NCBI GenBank assembly: GCA_022393335.1
Contig: JAJEKB010000542.1
Span: forward strand, 297,189 to 361,188
DNA from: Macrotrachela quadricornifera
Lineage: Eukaryota > Rotifera > Eurotatoria > Philodinida > Philodinidae
DNA: 64,000 nt
Direction of reading: 5' to 3'
In this document: in pieces, positions 1 to 12,281 of the stretch
How positions within the stretch are numbered: position 1 is the first letter of the stretch
Layout of the letters: every line of letters starts with the position of its first letter
Notes under the pieces: generated by a model
Told to the model about the DNA's origin: nothing
Databases searched by the model: none
Seen by the model: the letters and a program-made list of their open reading frames with translations, nothing else
Program-made: the position numbers and the translations under genes

Positions 1-68
1 TTTAATTAAATATCTTCATTAATATATTTTAAAATTCAAATCATTATTTATCTATTCTTTTTTTTAAG

Positions 69-427
69 CCTGCACCACTTGAAGGACGACAATGGAGTTG
101 TATTGCTTTATGTGAAAGTAATATCAAATAAAAATAAAATTTTAAAAAAAAGGAATTTTTTTGTTTTTAGTTATTAATTCACCTGATGTATATAAAAAAC
201 ACACAAATGATATATGGACAATTCAAGATCCAAATTTAATTTGTACAAGATTTATATTCTTGTATGTTTTATTTTCTTAAATATATATATATATCGTATA
301 TTAATAAATATTTTATTTTTATAGTTTTCCATCAGGATTAAATCGTGCATCGCTTCGTGTTGATTCTGAACATGAATCATCATCAATACGACAACTGATA
401 CATACATTAAATAATATTGCTTGTTAA
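69..427 (+). CDS. 3' end of an unrecognised gene (last three exons)
   Basis: Three exons join in one open frame: 69-117, 171-261 and 325-427, with GT-AG introns of 53 and 63 nt. The frame ends in TAA at 425-427. The visible C-terminus is about 80 residues, reading from PAPLEGRQWSCIALCE through SPDVYKKHTNDIWTIQD to a Ser-rich acidic stretch (VDSEHESSSIRQL) and ending NNIAC. The splice sites and continuous frame make it very likely coding. I do not recognise the family. The 5' part lies beyond the left edge of the window. AATAAA-like motifs follow the stop, near 525-545. Confidence 0.6.
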
Positions 428-1617
428 TAAAATAAAGAACTATCTTATTGTGAATTCGGTTGTGATACATTCCTTTACTGTATTTTTTCCTATTTATACA
501 AGATACGTTGTTAAATACGAAAGATTTCAATAAAATGAAATAATAAAATTTTAATATGTATTTTTTCTAAAAACAAATTTCTATTGTTGAAAAGAAAATA
601 TTTTCATTAAAATATACCTTCAATTCTTTATTTTTCTTAATGCTCAAAAAGAGAAAAAACAAATACGTATTCCTTGGACAAACAAAAAACACCTTTTTCC
701 ATTTTGATCTTTTCATCAGCTAATGCATAATGTTAATATCCAACAAAACGCGACATGAAAAGTTCTACAATTGTATATTATATTCCTTTTAACGCTCCAT
801 CTTATAGCATATTTTGTTCTTTTTAATACTATATTATATAGCGAAAGAATGAAATGGGAAAAGGGGGTTTGTTTTTTGTTCAAAAAAAGTAGTTTTCTTT
901 CACTATTTAAATGTACCATCCTAATGTAAAAATTAATTCAAAAAAAAAGTTTATCCTTGATATTCGTTAATTTAATAAGAAAAACAAAAATATTTTTTTT
1001 TATTAATACATAGAATCCATTTAAACGCAGCCTAAAAAAAGAGAAACATTATACATTAATAATTGCAATTTTAATGTACATTAAAAATTCATATATAAAT
1101 TGAAATAAAATAAAAAAAAGAAATTGTATACTTATTTTTAAACATTTCTTTTTATAACTGTAGGAAATAGTTTTATGGCATTTTAGTGCTATTTAGATCG
1201 TTGAATATAGGAGTAAAATTGAAAAGAAAAACAATTTTTATGAAGAGACTTGCCAATAAAATATAACCTTTTGAAAAATAAGGTAATACAACTCAAGTAA
1301 TATTGTTTATCTTTCTTCACTCTCGTATTTATTAGAAAATCCGTACAAATCCAAAGAGAAAAAAAAATCGTTATTAACATCTGCTCCTTTTCTTACTGCA
1401 TCTATTCAGTTATATATTTCTCTTCGTTATTTTTCTTATTCTTAAAAACTGTTTTTATAAAAAAAAAAATTCAAGTAGAAACTATCTAAAAGAAAGCCCA
1501 AAACGAGAAATGTCAATAGAAAAAAAAAAGTATTAGTCTTATTGCAAAAGTATAAAAACAATCTGAGTATAAAAAGAAAAAATTCCAAAGCTTTAACTTT
1601 ATATTTAATACATAACA
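428..1617. other. intergenic, AT-rich, no gene seen
   Basis: This holds the 3' UTR and polyadenylation region of the left-edge gene and the upstream region of the Rh transporter. It is homopolymer-rich. Open frames here are short, low-complexity and lack splice partners. I see nothing coding. Confidence 0.6.
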
Positions 1618-3030
1618 ATGGCTAAATTTCGTTCATATATATTTTCAATAATATTACTTCTTTTTCAAATTTTATTTACATTTTTATTGGGTTTTCATAG
1701 TGAATATGAATATAGTCCAGTATCAAATGTTACAAATTTTGAAGATCCTCCACGTGGTCTTGTGGAATTTTATTATTCAATGTTTACTGATATACATATA
1801 ATGATGTTTATTGGTTTTGGATTTTTAATGACATTTTTACGTCGATATTCATTTTCAGCTGTTGCATTTAATTTTATTTTATGTGCATTTACATTAGAAT
1901 GGGCATTAATTATACGTGGTTATATATTTGATTGGGATTCAACAAATCAAAAATTTGCTATTGATGTACAAAGTTTAACAACAGCAGATTTTGTATCAGC
2001 TAGTATACTTATATCAATGGGTGCACTTTTAGGAAAAGTAAATAGTATACAATTAATTTTAATGTCATTTATTGAAGTACCTATACAAGTTGTTAATGAA
2101 TGGATTGGTTTACATTTATTCTGTGCTAGTGATCCAGGTGAATCAATGTATGTTCATGCATTTGGTAATTAAATTTATAGTATTTTTAAGATTTTTTTTT
2201 TAATAAAAGAAAACGTTCTTTTTTTTTATATTTTAGGTGCATATTTTGGTTTAGCTGCTGCATTTGTTTTATTTCGTTCAAAAGTTAATGAATCTCCACA
2301 TGAAAAATCTCGTTATACATCAGATTTATTTTCAATGATTGGTACGTTATTTCTTTTTTGTTTTTGGCCATCATTTAATGCCGGTATTGCATTTGGTATT
2401 GATCGTCTTTATGCAGTTACAAATACATATGTATCAATATGTGCATCAGTTATTGGAGCTTTTCTTATGTCAAATCTTGTTAAAAAAGGTAAATTTGATA
2501 TGGTACATGTACAAAATTCGACATTAGCTGGTGGAGTTGCTGTTGGTACAATAGCTGGATCAAATATTGGTCTTCATGGTGCAATGGTTATTGGTACACT
2601 TGCTGGTATGATATCAGTTCTAGGTTTTGAATTTATTTTACCAAAATTAAAACGTATACGTATACATGATACATGTGGTGTTAATAATTTACATGGAATG
2701 CCAGGATTAATATCTGGTATAGCAGGAATTATTATTGCTTCTATTGGTGATCGTTCAGGTTATTTAAATCATTTAACAAATGCATGTCTTGGTGGTGGAA
2801 AAATTCGAGATAATAGTACACAATCAGCTTATCAAGCAGCTGCATTAGGACTTACATTAGGTATGGCTATTGTTGGTGGTCTTATAGCAGGTATTATATT
2901 ACGAATACCATTATTTTCTCAAAAAGATGCAGATTTTAATGATGAATCTAACTGGCATTTACCTGAAAAAGATCATGAACGTATTAATAAAGAAGATAAT
3001 TATATAACTAATCCATCAACATTTCTTTAA
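1618..3030 (+). CDS. Rh-type (Rhesus glycoprotein) ammonium transporter
   Basis: Polytopic membrane channel of the Amt/Mep/Rh superfamily that moves ammonia/ammonium (and possibly CO2) across the plasma membrane. Two exons, 1618-2164 and 2237-3030, with a 72-nt intron, give about 446 aa, the usual length for Rh proteins. Family signatures seen: the segment DIHIMMFIGFGFLMTFLRRY near residue 60, the pore-histidine region VHAFGAYFGLA spanning the splice junction, the long glycine-rich stretch STLAGGVAVGTIAGSNIG, and HDTCGVNNLHGMPG containing the NLHG histidine. Roughly eleven to twelve hydrophobic segments are visible. The Rh-specific motifs distinguish it from AmtB/Mep proteins. The start is the first ATG, preceded by an AACA context, and begins a hydrophobic first helix. 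Rotifers are ammonotelic, so a role in ammonia excretion is likely but inferred. Confidence 0.93.
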
Positions 3031-4786
3031 AATAAAAAACTTTTTTAATTAACTTTATATTTATATATATATATATATATCTGTATAGTTTAGTATGAAT
3101 ACCAAAATAGAAATTGAATAAATAATAATTATAAAAACATGAAAAATTTTTTTCTTAACAAAAGAAAATAATCCCTGATTAACAATGATGATAAAATTGA
3201 AAATAAAATCTAATCCTTTTGATAAACAATAAAAGATCGATTGATGTATAAATATTTCTTCATCTATTTTCTAAATAAAATATTAAACAATAAAATCAAT
3301 AATCCTATGTAAATGATTAATAGGTCATCATATTATTTCATCTTGTTCTTTTTTTTTATATCATTAATAATTACTAATTAAAGAAACAAAAAAGTTATAA
3401 TGTTTACTATTCGATTAATTAATTTTTTTTCCATGCATATTGATTTAGACTATAATAGGAATATAGTAAAAATTTATTGATAAAATTTTATTTCATTTTC
3501 AATTGTTATAATTCAATTTAAAGTAGCACTTGAATTATACATTTTTTTTTTTTATTCTCTCAATTGATGTATTAAAATATCACTTAAATAATCATAAAAA
3601 AACCTCGAAATAAATTGTCACTATCTTCTTCTTTTTTTGTCTCTATGATCAGTAATAGAATGATTGCATGTTGTCCTTCATCTTTTCCATCTACTCTTTG
3701 TCTCTCATATATATATATACACAAATATGAGATCAGACAACAAGACAATCTAAATAGATTGAGTAATCTAGTATCTCATTGATTCTTTATATATATATGT
3801 GTGTGTTGATTATAGCAATGAACCATAGAATAATAGTGAATGCACTTTGATCATGTCTTTGCTAGTCGGTTTTTCTTTGAGAATAAGTAGAAAAAAAGAG
3901 AATGAGAGAAATTTGAACTCATACCACCGCTGTTTCTTTCTCCTATTTCAATTAATACTTTACTCTATCATTATTCCAACTGTATATGAACGTATATATG
4001 TAAAGCATTTAGAAACAGCAGGTCACACAAATTGCTTGTCGCGTACGATCGTCGTTTTTCCGCTTGTATTCATATCGAATACATTTCTTTCTATGTGCCC
4101 GGCAGTGCATTTCCTTTCGTCGTCTTTTATAACTAAGACAAAAGAAAAAAAAAAAAAAGAAAAGAAGGAAAAAAATAAACGAGAGAAATCAAATCTTCAA
4201 ACAAGTTCTATTCTAATTGTATATATATGTGTGCTTGAATTTAATCAGACTAGCAGGAGGGAGAAAAAACGAGTTGTTCAAGTGTATATCTTGACTAGAC
4301 TACCGACAACATTAAATATCCAAAATGTTTATGGATCATTAAACATAAATGAATAATTTTTCTTTTGTTTTATTTTTATTCTACACCCTAAATTAATTGT
4401 AAAATAATATTTAACTAATACAAATGAAAAAAAGAAAAGAATATCTGTCCTTGAGTAAATTCATTGTGTATATAGATTATAATGAAATAAACATGACGAA
4501 AGCTAAAGGATTTATATATATATATATATCGACGCGTGAATGCATGATGGTTAATGTTCCAGTAAGATGATTTCTTTTTTCAATTTGTTCAAGGTTCATA
4601 ATTTCCTACTCAATCTCTTTCGTTCAATCTTTTATAAGCGAAGATGATAATCAGTCATGCTTTTTTTTTTTCTCTCTCTCTCACTCACTCTTGTTCTTAG
4701 TTCTATACACGCATGCACTGAATCAAAAGTGAGCACACATATACATGCTTAACTATAATTATGTGTATGTTCTCATTTTATGGACA
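3031..4786. other. intergenic, simple repeats, no convincing gene
   Basis: This holds the 3' region of the Rh gene (AATAAA motifs near 3118 and after) and several (AT)n tracts, near 3062, 3706 and 3790. A 169-codon open frame at 3847-4356 has no recognisable domain and a Lys/Glu low-complexity stretch. Its codon usage is unlike that of neighbouring genes, so I do not call it. Confidence 0.5.
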
Positions 4787-4862
4787 AGACAGAGAAGAAA
4801 GAAAAAAAAACGAGAGAGAGAGGGAGAAAAGAGAGAAACAGAGGAGACGAAGAAAAAAAAAG
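4787..4862 (+). repeat. GA-rich purine tract upstream of the Ig-domain gene
   Basis: About 75 bases on the + strand are almost pure A/G with repeated GAGAG units. They lie about 125 bp upstream of the Ig gene ATG. A matching pyrimidine (TC)n run sits at 4660-4690. GAGA-type tracts often mark open promoters in animals, but a promoter role here is inferred only from position. Confidence 0.4.
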
Positions 4863-4986
4863 TCATTTGAATAATGAACGAATGATGCTGCTAGCATTAT
4901 TATAACTTTCTCTTAGCATTGTTCTTCCTCTTTTTTTTTTCTTTTTAGTTTAGTTATACAATGAAATATTGACAAGATAATATGAT

Positions 4987-7557
4987 ATGATTTCAATTTT
5001 ATTTATTACTTTTACTTTATTATTATCATCATCAATAATATTATCGGATGATTATTTGGAAAATTTATCTGTTAATACAGGTGAAACAGCTACATTTATA
5101 TGTGATTTACCAGAAAGATATTCTAACAAACAAGTAAATTCTCATGTCATTTATCATCTTTTTCTTCTTTGTCCTTTTTTCCTTCTTCTTTTTTTTTTTT
5201 TTGATGATAAAATAAGCATAATAAATATGATTACGTCGTATTCTCACATGGGAAATAAATAATATAAGATTAGAATGACATATACGACTAAATTCGATAT
5301 ATTTTAGGCAGATTTCTATGGACCCACGGGACGTTTATTAATAACAAAAACTGATGAAGATATCAATCGAGATGATCGAACACGATTTATACTTGAACAT
5401 ACGTATATACAAAAGAAAAAACAAAATTAAAAAAAAATAAAATTAAAATATATTTTATTTTTATTTATATAGATATGCATGGACTTGGTCTTTGATATTA
5501 TCTGATGTATCAGATGATGATGCAGGAGAATATACATGTCGTATTTCATCTTTATCTGATCAACAGACATTGACAATCATCAAACGATTTAATTTAACCG
5601 TTTTAAGTAAGCACATCTATATATATGTATAAATGTATCTAACATACATCTGTGACTTGATTTGATCAAGAAAGGCGCTTCCGATTGTTATTTGATGAGA
5701 CATAAACAATATTATTTAACACCTAAAAATATATATATATTCAAAATAAAACAAATTTTTTTCGTATAATGACGAGACAGTATTTTATGTAATCAAAGAT
5801 TCTCTATATAATATTCTTACACCTTTATTGTTAGGTTTCATTAATTGACCTATTAAAACATCTATAAAATTTGGACTTTTTACTACTACTACTAATAATA
5901 ATAATATTGATTGCAATGTCTAGAATCAAGTATTTTATTTAAAAGTGATAGACATATTTTTTTGTTTCATATTATAGCACCACCAAAAATAATTGATATT
6001 ACAATTGAATCAAATAATGATGAAATACTTAAAGAAAATGAACAAATTATATTAAAATGTTTAGCACGAGGTATACCACAACCAACTATTGTTTGGCATA
6101 TACCTGGAAAAAAATATCAATTAAATAAACGAAATGATCGAAGTAGATAAAATATTTTTTTATTGAAAAAATCAAAACAATTTCTTTATTTTAATAGATA
6201 TAATTATATATGAAAATAAATTACTTATAAAAAATCTTTCACGTACAACACCCATTGATTATCAATGTATTGCTGATAATGGAATACCACCGCGAGATAC
6301 ACGTACAAAACGTTTATTTCCATCTAGTAAATATTCATTTATTTATTATATAAAAAAAAACTAGACATTTTTATTATATGAATGAATACTCTTGAGTATT
6401 ATGACTCAATTATCTAAATTAAGATAACAAAAAAAAAAAAAAAAGAAAAACTTTTCTTTTCTTTTTGTTTGAACACAATAGGAGGTTGATGATAATATAA
6501 TGATTAGTTTTAATGCGCTTATATACAGATTGACTGTATGTATGTGATAAGAGACAAAACGATCTCGAAAATGGACATATGCTTTTTTTCTTCTTTTGTC
6601 ATTATAATCATCTATACCTACTTATTATTTTTTTTTTCTTATATATTATTTTAGTTTCTCCTGAAATGACAATTCAATCATCAATAATATCATATCATAT
6701 ATTACTAAATTGTACAATTATAGCTCGTCCATTAAATTCTGCTAAATGGAAACGAAATCGTTTTGAAATAAATAATATAAAACGTAAACAAATAAATGAT
6801 TATACAGTTGAACTTATACTTTTATTAGATGTAAGTTAATACAGATGTTAACAAGTGATTTCCAGCTGTGAAATAATATTATTTCATTTGTTTATCTTTT
6901 ATAAGAAAGAAAAAAAAAAATCATTTCTTTGTTTTATTTTAATATAGATTAATACAAATGTATTTGGAATGTATGAATGTGAAGCTGAAAATCAATATAA
7001 AGTATCAAAATCATTTATAAATATTGATGGTAATTTTATTTTAATAAATAAAATAATAAGTTTCTTTTTTTTTTTTTTAAAGAAACAATTTTATTAAATC
7101 GAACAACAACTATATTACCAAAATCTTATCGAACATCAACATCATCATCATCATATGGTAGGTTTCATTACATCTGGTAAATGGAAAGTAGATTAGCTTT
7201 GTGAGACAGTCTATATAAAAGAGAGAAAAAAAAATGAATGAATAGTAGTAGTACTAAAAATATGTGTTTGTTAAGGGCGGCATCCTTACAAGTTGTTGTT
7301 GTCCAAGCATATACAATTAATCTCATCTTTGAGTGGACATGATGTGTTTAGAATAATATCTTATTCTTTCATTTGCTTGTACATCTTATGTCAATAGACA
7401 TTATAATGATTTCATTAATGTTATTTTTTGATTTATTTTAGCACAAATTGAACTTCTACTTAATCAAGGAAAAAATTGTACATATAATTGTTATTTTATT
7501 TTATTAATTAATATTATTCTTATTAATTATTCAAATGGATTTTATAATAAACGATGA
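4987..7557 (+). CDS. Three-immunoglobulin-domain cell-surface protein (IgLON/lachesin-like)
   Basis: Nine exons (4987-5133, 5308-5402, 5473-5606, 5978-6142, 6198-6326, 6655-6830, 6948-7029, 7083-7157, 7442-7557) join in frame to about 372 aa. An N-terminal signal peptide (about residues 1-20) is followed by three Ig domains. Ig1 runs from TGETATFICDLPERY to DAGEYTCRIS and carries LLITKTDEDINRDDR. Ig2 runs from NEQIILKC via VWHIPGK to DYQCIADNG. Ig3 runs from HILLNCTI via AKWKRNR to GMYECEAEN. A Ser/Thr-rich linker leads to a short hydrophobic C-terminal segment (YFILLINIILI) with a polar tail, consistent with a GPI signal or membrane anchor. Ig1 seems to lack the usual core Trp. Likely a neuronal or epithelial adhesion protein. 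The domain architecture is seen; the exact family within the Ig superfamily is inferred. Confidence 0.85.
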
Positions 7558-9626
7558 AAAATCAATAGATTAAAAAAAAAATATGATTTTTCTAGTCGTA
7601 TATTATTGTTTTGTTTCTTTTTTTTTTCTATGCCTGTGATACATATTATAATACTTTATGTCTTTGTTGTCAGATGATTTGTCTCTCTTGAGTCTTCGTT
7701 TTTTTTTTTTTTTTTTGTTTGTTTGAAACAGTGTTGGATAAAGAGAAGAAGAAAAAAAAGGAATGTATGTAAAATAAATCTCTATAGGAAATTGGCTTGA
7801 GGCTTTATGAATGTACAGATTCACATGATTTTTAGATCAGATGTTAATTAGTCGGTAAGAATGATGGTATTCATTAGCTTCAGGGTATATATAAATAAGA
7901 AGAGAAAAAAAAGAAGATTCATTATGAAAAAATAGCAATTTGTATGATTAAGTTGACGCCAACTGTACATCTGATGCATATATATATGAAATAAGAATAT
8001 TCGTTTATTATTTTTAATTTATTTGAAATAAAAAAATAGAATAATGATAGATTGATTATTTTTTGTTGTGATATTTTTGTTAAAAAAAAAGCTGAAAACG
8101 GATGTTATTGATGTCGATATTATATCGTCGTATCGATTTCCGTTCATCGATTCTATTATACTAATGTCTCTATCATTTCGTGCATTGTCATTTCCTGTTA
8201 ACAAGTGTTCTTAAAATGGACGAGTTTGCTTTCATGATCTCTATTTGATTTGAGAAATGTTGATGAAACTATCGCATGTAGTTAGTTCCAATAGAAAATC
8301 ATCATTTGATTTTTTTTTCTACCGAATATAGTGCATATTTATTATCATTAAATTAGATCGAAAATCAATTTAATAAATGTATGTATATATATATTTCAAA
8401 TTTATTTTTGCTATCTGTTGTTCATAGTTTGATTTTTTTTTTGTATGCTAAACATGATCGATGATTGATATTTTTATGAAGGAAAAGACACAACATGAAT
8501 AATTCTTTCATTTGTTGAAAATCTTTCTCGAGAAAAGCTAGACATATGAAAATCAAAGAAGAAAATGATGTATGTATTTGCATATTTGTTTTTTTTTCTG
8601 TTAGTTATTTTACTGAAAACAAATACTGTTTAATAACTTTATTTACATGTAAGTAGATAATATTGTAAAATTAATTTTTGAAAATAAGAAAGAATGAAGA
8701 CTGAACATTATATAAAATATAACTATAGTCAAAGGAACACTTTCACACTTTTTACTATATATATATATTATTCTCTATACGTGACTTATCTGAATTATTT
8801 TATATTGTGATTGATAACTCATGAAGAGTACTATAGAAAAGCATAACTCGATATACCCTTGGTTCACTTTTAGAAAACAAAGATTCTTTTTGTTTGGATA
8901 TACCAAAATTATTTATAACTCAAATTTCGATCTTTTAAAATTTATGAGGTTAATATCCAAAATATTAGATGAATATTTAAATATTGGTAGTGTATTAATG
9001 TTAACGAATTGATAAATAACACAATTGATATATTTTCAGCCATTTTTCCCATACGAGATACCTTTATTAATAAAGTTTTTCTAAATTAGTATCACACGTT
9101 TCATTGCTTACAGGTAACATGTTTTTAAAATATATTGACTAAATAAAAACCATCAAAACTACATTTCAATGTGTAAAAGACAAAACAACCTCATTTTTCA
9201 ACTTGATTTCATCCATAAACTTTTTTATTTTTATTTTTACAAGTAGAATATCTCTCTATTGTCATTATCTAGTATAACTATTGAAGAGTCAGTTCTAAAA
9301 GCATTTATAGTTGCTTTGAGTCATGAAAAAAAAGATTTTAAGATAAAAGAATAATTTGTGCAAGCTTTTTTGACTATAGGTATATATATATGGATTTTTA
9401 TGTATGTTATTCTATGTAATGAGATATAAAGGTTGAAGATAATTATTATGCTTATATTAATCATCTATATTTTAGAATAAATAGAAGAAAAACAGTTTTA
9501 TTGTATTTATAAATAATTTCGATAATGAAACAAAAATACAATGCGAGAAAATGTGTTGTCATCATGTTGTTAATAGTTACAGTTATATATAAAGAATTCT
9601 GAGAACTGAATAGATAATCATCTTTA
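7558..9626. other. gene-poor AT-rich region
   Basis: No coding exon could be supported on either strand. Open frames of 60-73 codons occur but are low-complexity and without homology that I recognise. It may contain 3' UTR of the Ig gene at its start. Confidence 0.5.
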
Positions 9627-10380
9627 TTACTTAGGACTATCCAAAAGTAATGTCGTCACTATGTTATTGTGTTAATAGAAAGCTTAAATAAATTTTCTTT
9701 TTTATTAGATGATAAAGAAAACCACGCTCTATTTTTTATGCTATTTGAACAATTCTCAACTAATCTAATGATAATAACATTTTGATAAGAAGTATTTTTG
9801 TGTAAAATTTAACTATCGATTGAGGTAGATTAAATCGATACATTTTGCATTTCAATTTTCAATCATTTAATAGGTTGTATTAAAAAATAAAATATGCTAC
9901 AAGATGTAGCGTGAGAAGTTCTATAATTTTTAAAGAAAAATTTATTTTGTAGTTTTGGTAAGAAACAAGGAATTTCTCTTATTATAGAAAAAAATGTATT
10001 TTTTGAGAACATTTGGAGATAATTTATCTTTTTTCGGAAAATAAGAAGTACGCCATTAAAATAAGGGATCTTATACAGATTTTAGGGCTTTTCACGTTGT
10101 ATCTCTTGATGTATTTTGCTTTTAAATAAAACTTATGAAATGATTGAAAATTGAAATGCAAAGTGTATCCATTTAATCTACCTCAATCGATAGTTAAGTT
10201 TCACACAAAAATACTTTTTATCAAAATTTTATTATTATTAGATTAGTTGAAGATTATTCAAATAGCATAGAAAAATAGAGCGTCGTTTTCTCTATCACCT
10301 AATAAAAAAAGAAATTTATTTAAACTTTTCATTAAGAAAATAACATAGTGACGACATTACTTTTGGATAACCTTAAGTAA
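9627..10380. mobile_element. Foldback / long-TIR MITE-like element
   Basis: An almost completely self-complementary 754-bp unit. The left end reads TTACTTAGGACTATCC and the reverse complement of the right end reads TTACTTAAGGTTATCC. Both continue with CAAAAGTAATGTCGTCACT. The arms stay highly similar for about 240 bp (9627-9880 against about 10135-10380) and weakly similar for a further 100 bp or so towards the centre near 10000. No transposase frame is present. The terminal CCAAAAGTAATGTCG resembles mariner-type inverted repeats, suggesting a non-autonomous Tc1/mariner derivative. The family assignment is inference, and I could not define a clean TA target duplication. Confidence 0.8.
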
Positions 10381-11655
10381 GTGGTGTATATGAATATGTC
10401 TACAATATAATTTTTAAGATTTCTACAGACATTATCTAGATTTGTAATCAAAAATTTTTTTTTTTAACATTTATCTTGAAATTCGATAGAACATTCTATG
10501 CAGATAAGCAATGGTAAGTAGTGCCATTACATTGGGAAAGAATATAAAAAGAAATGAGAAAAAGACAAATAATGATATTGTGTCATAAATATGCACAAAA
10601 GAAAGAGCAAAAGTAATGTAAGTCAATGCATAATCAGTGTAAACAAAGGTAAGTGATATCGACATTTTAAAAAAGATATGAATAATTCTATAAGAAGTTT
10701 AATGAAAAGAAAAGTGAAAGATTTTATCAATGTACATATAAATAATTTAAGATTCATCTAAAAAATTTCAAAAATTGTGTCCTAGACAGGAAACATAGTT
10801 TTTCATAGTTTTTCAAATGATTGATCGTGCATATAGATAGATAATGTTCTTCTGACTTTTTACTTATCCAAGTGAAACAAATGCGAAATAAAATTTCTTT
10901 TCATTTTATAATTGATAATTTTCTTTATTTTCAATATTTTTTATTTATACAGAGATTGCTATGTACTTTTTCGTCATCAAAATATACAGAAGGAACTCCA
11001 AACTTGATTATGAGAAAATAATTACAACAGAAATGTCGGTATTCATTTTTATTCTATCGTAATTTTAGACAAAGGGAACAGAAAGAAGAGGAGATGAGTC
11101 AACCGATGACTGATCAATTGTACGCGTGAGTACAACTATTTTTAAATAGATATGGAGGAGACAGAAGAAAGGAATAAATAACTCATGGATCATTATCTGT
11201 TACAATAATGTAATTTTTGATAACGTTGATTGAATTGATAAATGTCTTAATAGATTGTACTTTTTTAAAACATACTCCAAAAGTGAAGTCTAATGATATG
11301 GAATGGAACGAAAAATCATTTCATTCCATTCTTTGAGATATATAGATGAAATGTCTAATATAGCGAAATGAAAAAGAAACCGTATAATGGGATTTTGACT
11401 CGAGAATATCAAATAATAAATTATTTTCGAATCCAACTTTCTTTCATTATATTTATCTATATTTAAGGAAATTAAAATGAAACAGACAATAAATAGAATA
11501 TTCTAGTATGTAATGCATCGATAGTTAACAATAAAATATCTAAAAAATATGTAATTATACAAGTTCAAATTATAATTAGAAAAAAATGGGTGTAAATGCA
11601 TGTTAAGTTGTTTATCCTACGCTTTAAAAAAAAATCTTTAATATCATATGAATAA
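10381..11655. other. gene-poor AT-rich region
   Basis: No exon, RNA gene or clear repeat could be supported. The 64-codon minus-strand frame at 10471-10665 is hydrophobic and low-complexity and is not called. Confidence 0.5.
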
Positions 11656-11810
11656 CACCCCCTCGGACAAAAAAAAAGTGCAACTATAAAATAAGCTGTT
11701 CTTGGTATATTATAGTCCTCTTCATACTGCATCTTCTGGTATATTCAGATTTATTAATACAATGTATTAAGTAATGGAAAAATGCACTTTTTTTTTTGTC
11801 CGAAGGGACT
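11656..11810. mobile_element. Short inverted-repeat element (MITE-like, about 155 bp)
   Basis: The left terminus CCCCCTCGGAC, an A9 run and GTGCA are mirrored at the right end by TGCAC, a T10 run and GTCCGAAGGGAC. The inverted repeat of about 27 bp has a few mismatches outside the CGGAC core. The interior is non-coding and contains two copies of a TTCTTGGTATATT/ CTTCTGGTATATT-like motif. The GC-rich ends stand out sharply from the AT-rich surroundings. The length and lack of coding sequence fit a non-autonomous DNA transposon. The superfamily is not determined. Confidence 0.65.
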
Positions 11811-12281
11811 AAATATATATTTATATGGTGAATTTGAAGTGTGTCATCGTTTGAATCTATATCTCTTTTATTTTTATTTTATATCTTAGTTAATATATGA
11901 TCTGTCGTATATAAATCATTTTAATATACATTTAGAGAATTATTTTCAAAGAAATAAAATGAATAAATAATCAAAAATTATAATATAAAAATACATGAAA
12001 TTATCGAGAGACATATATATGTCATCATTGTATGTATAAAAAGTTTTCTTTTCTTTTTTTTCTTTTTAAGCGATGTCTTTGTTTTGTTTGAAGTATGTAA
12101 ATAAAAGTACAAACATGTTATATTAAAACTTGGCAACAGTTAGAATTTTTTTGTTAGTTTTATTTTTGTCGATGTTTTTATCGAAAGAAACTTCGATTTA
12201 TTTACTAAGACAAAAAAAGTTACTTTCTTTTTTTTTCTAAATATTCTTATCCTATATCACTTATTCAATCATATTTCAGAT
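11811..12281. other. upstream region of the neuropeptide-like gene
   Basis: AT-rich with poly-T runs. The final bases, TTTCAG directly before AT-ATG at 12282, look like a 3' splice site, so a 5' UTR intron or a trans-splice acceptor is likely here. Confidence 0.4.

Noticed and set aside
3847..4356. 169-codon plus-strand open frame
   Set aside because: No domain, Lys/Glu low-complexity stretch, codon usage unlike local genes, no splice context.
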